This document shows positions 1 through 5,177 of a stretch of DNA of 13,407 nucleotides, in pieces. Location: contig CAYWRY010000114.1 in assembly GCA_964460485.1 (NCBI GenBank), forward strand, positions 1 through 13,407, written 5' to 3'. The stretch comes from VGRF01 sp964460485. Lineage in GTDB: Bacteria > Myxococcota_A > UBA9160 > UBA6930. The notes beneath the pieces were generated by a model. The model was not told where the DNA came from and searched no databases. It saw only the letters and a list, made by a program, of their open reading frames with translations. How positions within the stretch are numbered: the stretch's first letter is position 1; every line of letters starts with the position of its first letter. A program made the position numbers and the translations under genes.

Positions 1-188
1 TCGGGCCGCACGGGCGGCATCTCGCCCGGCTCGACCTGCTTCGAGCGGCTGCACGGGATCTGGCTCGCGTGCTGCACGACGTAGATGCTGCCGTCGGGAC
101 AAACGCCCGAGATCGATTCGGCGCCCGCCGCGCTCGCCACGGCGAGCAGCGCGAGGGCGCGCGAGAGCACTCGACCGGAGTTCCGCAT
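1..188 (-). CDS. Unrecognised secreted protein, N-terminal 62 residues (3' end outside window)
   Basis: Reading from the ATG at 188 gives 62 uninterrupted codons to the window edge. The N-terminus is a clear signal peptide: RNSGR, a hydrophobic run (ALALLAVASAAGA), and a likely cleavage after AGA at residue 23. The mature part begins ESISGVCPDGSIYVVQHASQ and continues with IPCSRSKQVEPGEMPPVRP. Two cysteines (C30, C46) 16 residues apart could form a disulphide in the periplasm. I do not recognise the family. GGGA nine bases upstream supports this ATG over the in-frame ATG at 197. It lies 55 bp downstream of rluB on the same strand, so it may end the operon or have its own promoter. Confidence 0.7.
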   Translation of the reverse strand, partial: MRNSGRVLSRALALLAVASAAGAESISGVCPDGSIYVVQHASQIPCSRSKQVEPGEMPPVRP

Positions 189-220
189 GGACCGCATTCC
201 CGGCTGGAATCGACCGGAGT
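171..220. repeat. Short direct repeat around the start of the left-edge gene
   Basis: The 11-mer TCGACCGGAGT occurs at 171-181 and again at 210-220, 39 bp apart, flanking the start codon and ribosome-binding region of the secreted protein. A 5-bp inverted repeat (ATTCC 196-200 / GGAAT 206-210) lies between the copies. It could be an operator-like pair or a chance or duplication trace; nothing in the window decides this. Confidence 0.3.
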
Positions 221-243
221 CTACTCGGAAATCTCTTGCAGAA

Positions 244-1209
244 TCAATCGGTTCCGTCTTCGTGGAGAGACTCTGCTCGAGCCCGCGACTTTGCTTCGCG
301 AGCGCCGCGGCTTGCGCGCGCAGTTGCCTCCTCGCGAGCCCGCGCGAACGCGATCAGCTCCGCGACCTCGCGCGGGCCGAGCCGGCGCGCGGCGCCGAGC
401 GGCAGGCGTGCGAGCAACAGCGGGCCCATGCGCTCGCGCACGAGCCGCACCACGCGGTGGCCGAGCGCTTCCATGGCGCGGCGGATCTCGCGCTTGCGGC
501 CCTCGCGGATCACGAGCGCGAGCTCGGTCTCGTCGCGCGCGGCGTCGTAGTGCGGATCGGTGACGCGCACCGGGCGCATCGGCCCGTCGTCGAGCTCGAC
601 GCCCTGCCGCAGCCGCGGGAGCGTGCCCGCCCCCATCCGCCCGCGCACGCGCACGCGGTATTCCTTGTCCACCTCGCGCGACGGATGGAGCAGCGCGTGG
701 GCGAGCGCGCCGTCGTTGGTCATCAGCACCAGCCCTTCGGAGCCAACGTCGAGGCGACCCACCGGGAAGAGCCGCGCGCGGCGCGCTTCGGGCGGCAAGA
801 GGTCGTGCACGGTGCGCCGCTCGCCGCTGTGCGGGTCCGCGAGCGTCGTGATCACGCCCGCGGGCTTGTGCAGGATCCAGTACTCGCGCGCCTCTGCGGC
901 GAGGCGCTTGCCGTCGACGCGCACGTCGTCGACGGCGAGATCGGCGCGCTGGCCGAGGATCGCGACCTTGCCGTTCACGCTGACGCGCCCAGCAGCGATC
1001 AGCTCCTCGGCCGCGCGCCGCGACGCGATGCCCGCGCCCGCGATCAGCTTCTGCAGCCGCCCGGGGCCCGCAGGTGCAGCGGAGCTCGCAGGCGCAGGCC
1101 GGGCGTTCGCACCCTCGCGCGGGCCTCGCGCGCGCCGTTCGTCGCGGCCGGCGGGCTCCCGCGGCGCGCGGGACGCGCCCGCGCCGCGCGTGCGTCGCGG
1201 CGGCTTCAG
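244..1209 (-). CDS. rluB: Pseudouridine synthase, RsuA/RluB/E/F family (probable CTG start)
   Basis: A synthase of about 321 residues that converts a specific uridine in rRNA to pseudouridine. An unusual basic, Pro/Ala-rich N-terminus of about 50 residues precedes an S4 RNA-binding domain (RLQKLIAGAGIASRRAAEELI, about 51-71; GRVSVNGKV). The catalytic domain has YWILHKPAGVITT, then FPVGRLDVGSEGLVLMTNDG with nucleophile D154, KEYRVRV and IREGRKREIRRAMEALG. The C-terminus is charged and probably disordered. The domain layout fits RluB (23S U2605 in E. coli), and a gene of this family after scpAB is common; target specificity is not proven. No ATG, GTG or TTG lies in frame between the upstream part of scpB and the S4 domain, so the CTG at 1209, overlapping the scpB stop, is the best start. 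An early frameshift or sequencing error is the alternative. Confidence 0.88.
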   Translation of the reverse strand: MKPPRRTRGAGASRAPREPAGRDERRARGPREGANARPAPASSAAPAGPGRLQKLIAGAGIASRRAAEELIAAGRVSVNGKVAILGQRADLAVDDVRVDGKRLAAEAREYWILHKPAGVITTLADPHSGERRTVHDLLPPEARRARLFPVGRLDVGSEGLVLMTNDGALAHALLHPSREVDKEYRVRVRGRMGAGTLPRLRQGVELDDGPMRPVRVTDPHYDAARDETELALVIREGRKREIRRAMEALGHRVVRLVRERMGPLLLARLPLGAARRLGPREVAELIAFARAREEATARASRGAREAKSRARAESLHEDGTD

Positions 1210-1814
1210 TGCAGCCCGCCCTCGGGCGGCTGCTCCGCCTCGGCGGCGTCCGGGTCGAGCGGCGTCACCGCCGCGGCGTTCTCGGGCGGCGGCAACAGCT
1301 CCTCCGCCTCGCGCAGCGTCGGCAGGTCGTCGAGCTTCGGCAGCCCGAACACCTCGAGGAAGCGCTTCGTCGTGGCGTACACGAGCGGGCGCCCCGGCAC
1401 CTCGCGGTGGCCTGCGATGCGCACCAGCTTGCGGTCCACGAGGCTCTTCAGCACGGGACCCGCGTCGACGCCCCGCACGCGCTCGATCTCGGCGCGCGTC
1501 ACCGGCTGCCGGTAGGCGACCAGCGCCAGCGTCTCGAGCGCGGCGCGCGTGAGGCGCAGCGCGCGCTCGCGATGGAGCAGGCGCAGGTACGGCGCCACGC
1601 TGGCGTGGGTGCGCAGCTGGAAGCCGCCCGCCACGTCCCAGATCTCGAGCGCGCGCCCCTGCTCTTCGTACTCGCGCTTCAGCTCGGCCACGATGCCGGC
1701 CACGTCCTCCGCCTCGAGCCCGGGCACGATTTCGGCGATGCGCGCGGCCGAGACCGGTTCGCCCGCTGCCACGATCAGCGCCTCCACGATCTGCTTCTGC
1801 TGCGTCCGCTCCAT
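1206..1814 (-). CDS. scpB: Segregation and condensation protein B
   Basis: A 202-residue partner of ScpA that binds the kleisin as a dimer of double winged-helix proteins. The first winged helix is at about residues 5-75 (IVEALIVAAGEPVSAARIAEI, GGFQLRTH). The second begins near LRLTRAALETLALVAYRQPVTRAEIERVRGVD (about 86-117) and contains the strongly conserved family stretch, ending in GRPLVYATTKRFLEVFGL. An acidic, Pro-rich tail without structure closes the protein (PLDPDAAEAEQPPEGG). Length is normal. The ATG directly follows the scpA TGA and has a strong GGAGG site eight bases upstream. Its last codons encode a hairpin that precedes rluB. Confidence 0.95.
   Translation of the reverse strand: MERTQQKQIVEALIVAAGEPVSAARIAEIVPGLEAEDVAGIVAELKREYEEQGRALEIWDVAGGFQLRTHASVAPYLRLLHRERALRLTRAALETLALVAYRQPVTRAEIERVRGVDAGPVLKSLVDRKLVRIAGHREVPGRPLVYATTKRFLEVFGLPKLDDLPTLREAEELLPPPENAAAVTPLDPDAAEAEQPPEGGLH
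1207..1233 (-). promoter_or_regulatory. scpB/rluB junction: CTGA overlap plus hairpin over the ribosome-binding site
   Basis: On the minus strand a stem with 5 bp (CCGCC 1216-1220 with GGCGG 1225-1229) plus 4 bp (GCAG 1211-1214 with CTGC 1230-1233), and one bulged base, sits immediately before the putative rluB CTG at 1209-1207. It contains the GAGGG that would serve as the ribosome-binding site. The CTG overlaps the scpB TGA as CTGA. The layout suggests translation by reinitiation from scpB; this is inferred. Confidence 0.4.
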
Positions 1815-2663
1815 TCAGAACCCCTCCACCGCGCGCGGGTCTTCCGCGATGCGCCGGCGCCACTCCCCCGCGCCCTCCTCCGAGCGACGCAGGCGGATCG
1901 CCCCGTCCGGCACGCCGTCCGCCGCGCGCACGCCCTGATAGACGCGCAGCGCCGCGACGCGCACGAGCTCGAGCAGCGCGAGGAAGGTGGCGACGACCAG
2001 CGCGCGCGCGGGCGGCGCGCCGTCGTCGCTCTCGAACAGCTGCTCGAACTCGAGCGAGCCGCCGTGAGTCCCGACGCGGTCCATGATCGCGACCATGCGC
2101 GCGTAGACGGTGACGCTCTCGCCTTCGACTTCGTGCAGGCCCGGACCGACGGGGACGCGCGCCAGCACCTTGCGCAAGGCGTCGAGCAGCGCGAGCAGCG
2201 ACACCTCGATCTCGCGCTCGGCCTCGGGCGTCGGCGCCGGCTCGGGTGCCACGGCGCGGAAGACGTCGCGGCCCTCGCGCGTGTACTCGCTCAGCTTCTC
2301 CGCCGCCTCCTTGAAGCGCTCGTACTCGAGCAGCCGCGCCACCAGCTCGGCGCGCGGATCCGGCCCCTCGTCCTCGTCGTGCTCCCCGCTCGGCGGCAGA
2401 AGCATGCGCGACTTGATCCACGCGAGGGTCGCCGCCATCACCAGGTACTCGGCGGCCACGTCGAGCTGCAGCTCCTGCATCAAATTCAGATACGCGACGT
2501 ACTGGTCCGCGACCTCGGACACCGACAGCTCGGTGATGTCCATCTCGTTCTCGCGGATCAGGTGCAGCAGCAGGTCGAGCGGACCCTCGAACAGGTCGAG
2601 CTTGATGGCGCACGTCGCGCTGGACGTGAACCCCACCGCGGCGGGCGTACCCGTTTCGTGCAT
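1815..2663 (-). CDS. scpA: Segregation and condensation protein A (kleisin)
   Basis: A 282-residue kleisin that bridges the two SMC heads and recruits ScpB in the condensin-like complex that organises and segregates the chromosome. The N-terminal SMC-neck binding region carries the family signature FEGPLDLLLHLIRENEMDI (about 25-43), followed by VADQYVAYL and LAWIKSRMLLPP. The middle is acidic (GEHDEDEGPDP) and linker-like. The C-terminal winged helix (FLALLELVRVAALRVYQ) would bind the SMC cap. The ATG at 2663 has GGAG five bases upstream and gives about 20 residues before the signature; the frame stays open further upstream, but only across antisense-like Arg/Ala-rich sequence. scpB follows with no spacing (TGAATG). 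No smc gene is in the window. Confidence 0.95.
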   Translation of the reverse strand: MHETGTPAAVGFTSSATCAIKLDLFEGPLDLLLHLIRENEMDITELSVSEVADQYVAYLNLMQELQLDVAAEYLVMAATLAWIKSRMLLPPSGEHDEDEGPDPRAELVARLLEYERFKEAAEKLSEYTREGRDVFRAVAPEPAPTPEAEREIEVSLLALLDALRKVLARVPVGPGLHEVEGESVTVYARMVAIMDRVGTHGGSLEFEQLFESDDGAPPARALVVATFLALLELVRVAALRVYQGVRAADGVPDGAIRLRRSEEGAGEWRRRIAEDPRAVEGF

Positions 2664-2730
2664 GAGCGCTCCGGGAGGAAGCCAGGGGAACGGGGGGTGG
2701 GCGCACCCTACCGGATCGCGAGCGGCCGCG
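2664..2730. other. Gap between cca and scpA
   Basis: These 67 bp are the only sizeable break between the lapA-like gene and rluB. They contain the scpA ribosome-binding site (GGAG, five bases before the ATG at 2663) and a weak 5-bp GGGTG/CACCC stem at 2695-2708 with no T-run. No convincing promoter or terminator is seen, so scpAB-rluB could be read through from cca or have an unrecognised promoter here. Confidence 0.4.
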
Positions 2731-4101
2731 TCAGGGTTTCCGTCGCTGCCGCGCGGTCTTGCGCGCCGGCCGCGCGTGGGCGCGGCGCGCGCCAGCAGCG
2801 AGCTCGCGGGCGAGCAGCAACGCCTCCTCGCGGGTCGCGATGGCGCGGTCGAGCAGCGCGGCGCGGATGCGCGCGAGCGCGCGGCCCACCTCCGGGCCCG
2901 TGAGGCCCGCCGCCACGAGATCGTCGCCGCTGACTGGCAGCGCGAGCGCGCGGTCCTCGGCGGCGTGGCGGTCGATGCGGCGCTGCTCGCCCGCTGGCGC
3001 CCAGGCGCGCAGCGCCGCGAGTTCCTCGGCCGGGAGCCCGCGCAGCGCCGCATCGATGGCGCCGCGCCCACGGGCCGCTGCGAGAGCGCGCAGCGCGGCG
3101 TCGCGCGTGCGCGCGAAGGCGGCGATGCGCGTCGCCACTGCGCCGCGGATCGCGAGGCGCGCGAGCGCACGCCGCGCAAGCGGCGCGGGCAGCGCGGCGA
3201 ACCACACCATGAGGCCCACCACCCAGGCGCGCGCACCGAGGTCGCACGCTGGCAGGCCAGCGCGGCTCGCGCGCCGCAGCGGCGCGAGCGCGGCCCGGGG
3301 CAGCGTGAGGCCCGGCTCGAGGGCGGGCAGCACGTGCCACTCGTGGAGCAGCGCGAGGGCGCGGGCGGGGTCGCCGCCGGCGTCCGCCTCCGCGAACAGC
3401 TTCTCCAGCTCTGCCGCGTAGCGCTCGCCGGAGACTGCGCCGAAGGCGCCGCTGCGCAGCGCGGCGCGCAGCGCGGCGCGCGATTCGCGCGCGAGCCCGA
3501 AGCCGAAGCGCGCCGCGAAGCGGGCAGCGCGGAAGGCGCGGGTCGGGTCGTCGCGAAAGCTCGCAGCGTGGAACACGCGCAGCTCGCCCGCGCCGAGGTC
3601 GGCGAGCCCGCCGCCCGGATCGACGAGCGAGCTGCCGGCAGCGGCGCTCAAGGGCAGCGCGAGCCCATTCAACGTGAAGTCTCGGCGCCGCAGGTCCTGC
3701 TCGAGCGTGCCCGGCGCCACCTCCGGCAGCGCACCCGGGCTCGCGTATTGCTCGCTGCGCAGCGTGGCGACGTCGACGGCCTCGCCGCTCTCGAGCGCGA
3801 TGCGCGCGGTCCCGAAGCGCGCATGGGCGACGACGCGGTCGCCGGGCAGCGCCGCCTCGCGCGCCAGCGCTGCGGCCTCGCCTCCCAGCGCGCAGCCGGG
3901 TGGCGACGAGACGGTGAGGTCGGCGTCGCGCAGCGGCTTGCCGAGCGCGAGGTCGCGCACGGGGCCTCCCACTAGGTAGAGCGCGAGTCCGCGCGCGTCG
4001 GCGGCCGCTGCGAGGCGCCGGACGCGCACCCGCACCGCTTCGGGGAGCGCCGCGAGCGCGTCCGCGGCGCGCGGCGTCGCGAGTGCGCGCGGCTCGTTCA
4101 C
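2731..4101 (-). CDS. cca: Class II tRNA nucleotidyltransferase / poly(A) polymerase family (CCA-adding enzyme)
   Basis: A 456-residue enzyme that would add or repair the 3' CCA of tRNAs. The N-terminal catalytic domain shows LVGGPVRDLALG (G45-G46, R49-D50), then LRDADLTV with the metal-binding pair D59/D61, RRDFTLNGLAL (about 139-149) and DDPTRAFRAARFAARFGF (about 184-201). The latter two are standard for the class II nucleotidyltransferase/RNA-binding head. GERYAAELEKLF follows near 225. The C-terminal half is helical and Ala/Arg-rich with no HD phosphohydrolase motif, and ends in a basic tail (RPARKTARQRRKP). The exact specificity (CCA-adding, A-adding, or poly(A) polymerase) cannot be read from sequence alone. 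The GTG start overlaps the recombinase stop as GTGA, with GAGG eight bases upstream. Confidence 0.88.
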   Translation of the reverse strand: MNEPRALATPRAADALAALPEAVRVRVRRLAAAADARGLALYLVGGPVRDLALGKPLRDADLTVSSPPGCALGGEAAALAREAALPGDRVVAHARFGTARIALESGEAVDVATLRSEQYASPGALPEVAPGTLEQDLRRRDFTLNGLALPLSAAAGSSLVDPGGGLADLGAGELRVFHAASFRDDPTRAFRAARFAARFGFGLARESRAALRAALRSGAFGAVSGERYAAELEKLFAEADAGGDPARALALLHEWHVLPALEPGLTLPRAALAPLRRASRAGLPACDLGARAWVVGLMVWFAALPAPLARRALARLAIRGAVATRIAAFARTRDAALRALAAARGRGAIDAALRGLPAEELAALRAWAPAGEQRRIDRHAAEDRALALPVSGDDLVAAGLTGPEVGRALARIRAALLDRAIATREEALLLARELAAGARRAHARPARKTARQRRKP

Positions 4102-5177
4102 CCCGGGCGCCTCGCGCCGCGAGGCTGGCGGCCGGCCCCGCGCGGATGGTGGGCCTCCACCAACTCGCGCATGCGCCCGCGGCTCACGTGGGTGTAGATC
4201 TGCGTGGTCGCGAGATCGGCGTGGCCGAGCATCGTCTGCACCGCGCGCAGGTCCGCTCCGCCTTCCAGCAGGTCGGTCGCGAAGGCGTGGCGCAGCACGT
4301 GGGGAGAGACGCGCTCGCGCGCGATGCCGGCGCGCGCAGCGAGCGTGCGCAAGCGCGCAAAAAAGTTCTGGCGGGTCATCGCGCCGCCGCGCGCGGTGAC
4401 GAACACGGCGTCCAGGCTCTTGCGAGCTCCGCTCGGCGCCAACCGCCGCCGGAGGGGCGGTTGCTTCGCTTCGCTGCGCACGCGCACAGCCGGTGCGGGC
4501 CCGCTCGCAGCTTCGCGAGCCTCGGCCGGACGCGACGCTGTGCCGGGTCGCCGCTTCCGTGCGCGCTCGACCAGCGCCGGGCGCGCATCCCGCAGGTAGA
4601 TGGCGAGCGCGTCGAGCGCCGGCTCGCTCACCGGCACGAGCCGCTCCTTGCGCCCCTTGCCGAGCACGCGCAGAACGCCAGCCCGGGCGTCGAGGGCGCT
4701 GAGCGGCAACGAGACCAGCTCAGACACGCGCAGGCCCGAGCCGTACAGCACCTCGAGCATCGCGCGATCCCGCGCGGCGAGCGCGCCGTCGGGGGCGGCC
4801 GCCTCGATCAGCGCGGCGGTCTCCTCCGGCCGCAGGGTGCGCGGGAGCTGGCGCGGGAGGCGCGGCGCATTCACGCCCTCGCTGGCATCCCGCGCGCAGC
4901 GCGCGGTCGTCACCAGGTACTGCGCGAAGCGGCGCACGGAGACGAGCATGCGCGCGCGCGATCGCGCGCCCAGGCCCTGCGCCTCCAGGGACGAGAGGAA
5001 CCCCGTCACGTGCTCGCGCGCCAGCGCGCGCGGCGACGTCACGCCGGCGCGCGCGAGATGCTCCGCGAAGCGCGCGAGGTCCGCGCCATACGCCTCCACC
5101 GTCTTCGGGGCGAGGCCGCGCTCGACCGCACAGTGCCGCAGGAAGGCGTCCGCGGCGGCGGCGAGCGCGTCAGCCAT
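4098..5177 (-). CDS. XerC/XerD-type tyrosine recombinase with an internal insertion
   Basis: A site-specific recombinase of 359 residues, longer than the usual 295-310. Xer proteins resolve chromosome dimers at dif, often as a XerC/XerD pair. The N-terminal SAM-like domain is typical (DAFLRHCAVERGLAPKTVEAY). All catalytic residues are present: R150 (GSGLRVSEL), K174 (GKGRKERLVP), H293 and R296 (HVLRHAFATDL), H319 (GHADLATTQ) and nucleophile Y328 (IYTHV). Against E. coli XerD (R148, K172, H244, R247, H270, Y279) the offset is +2 for the first two and +49 for the rest, so about 47 residues are inserted between K174 and H293. The family cannot be settled as XerC or XerD from sequence alone. The ATG at 5177 overlaps the glnD stop by 8 bp and gives the standard N-terminus; an ATG at 5195 would add MPRRTR. 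The stop overlaps the cca start (GTGA). Confidence 0.93.
   Translation of the reverse strand: MADALAAAADAFLRHCAVERGLAPKTVEAYGADLARFAEHLARAGVTSPRALAREHVTGFLSSLEAQGLGARSRARMLVSVRRFAQYLVTTARCARDASEGVNAPRLPRQLPRTLRPEETAALIEAAAPDGALAARDRAMLEVLYGSGLRVSELVSLPLSALDARAGVLRVLGKGRKERLVPVSEPALDALAIYLRDARPALVERARKRRPGTASRPAEAREAASGPAPAVRVRSEAKQPPLRRRLAPSGARKSLDAVFVTARGGAMTRQNFFARLRTLAARAGIARERVSPHVLRHAFATDLLEGGADLRAVQTMLGHADLATTQIYTHVSRGRMRELVEAHHPRGAGRQPRGARRPG
4109..4125 (-). promoter_or_regulatory. Hairpin containing the cca ribosome-binding site
   Basis: GCCTCGC at 4109-4115 pairs with GCGAGGC at 4119-4125 around a 3-base loop. On the minus strand the best Shine-Dalgarno match for cca (GAGG, 8 bases from the GTG) is inside this stem. 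Ribosomes finishing the xer gene would open it, so coupled translation is plausible. Stems of this size are common at this composition, so the call is tentative. Confidence 0.3.
4422..4562 (-). repeat. In-frame ~141-bp insertion with inverted repeats inside the xer gene
   Basis: This segment encodes roughly residues 206-252 of the recombinase, a stretch rich in Arg, Ala and Pro with no resemblance to the fold, lying between beta-sheet K174 and the HxxR motif. At DNA level it holds an 8-bp inverted repeat (CAACCGCC 4440-4447 with GGCGGTTG 4456-4463, 8-base loop), a 6-bp one (GCTCGC 4503-4508 with GCGAGC 4515-4520) and a small tandem TTCGC repeat around 4463-4475. It looks like a small palindromic element that landed in frame, comparable in principle to the palindromic elements known inside Rickettsia genes. 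That origin is inference; an ordinary low-complexity loop expansion is the alternative. Confidence 0.45.

Noticed and set aside
1210..2706. Upstream extension of the rluB frame through scpB and scpA, as a giant fused synthase
   Set aside because: The extension is out of frame with two well-conserved proteins and translates to Arg/Ala/Gly-rich filler; only the part below 1209 matches a protein family.
2695..2708. GGGTG/CACCC hairpin as a terminator between cca and scpA
   Set aside because: Only 5 bp and no T-run; such stems are expected often at this composition.
1074..3975. Plus-strand open frames of about 600 codons opposite scpA, scpB and cca
   Set aside because: They overlap three minus-strand genes with strong family signatures and good ribosome-binding sites; they are GC-driven shadows.
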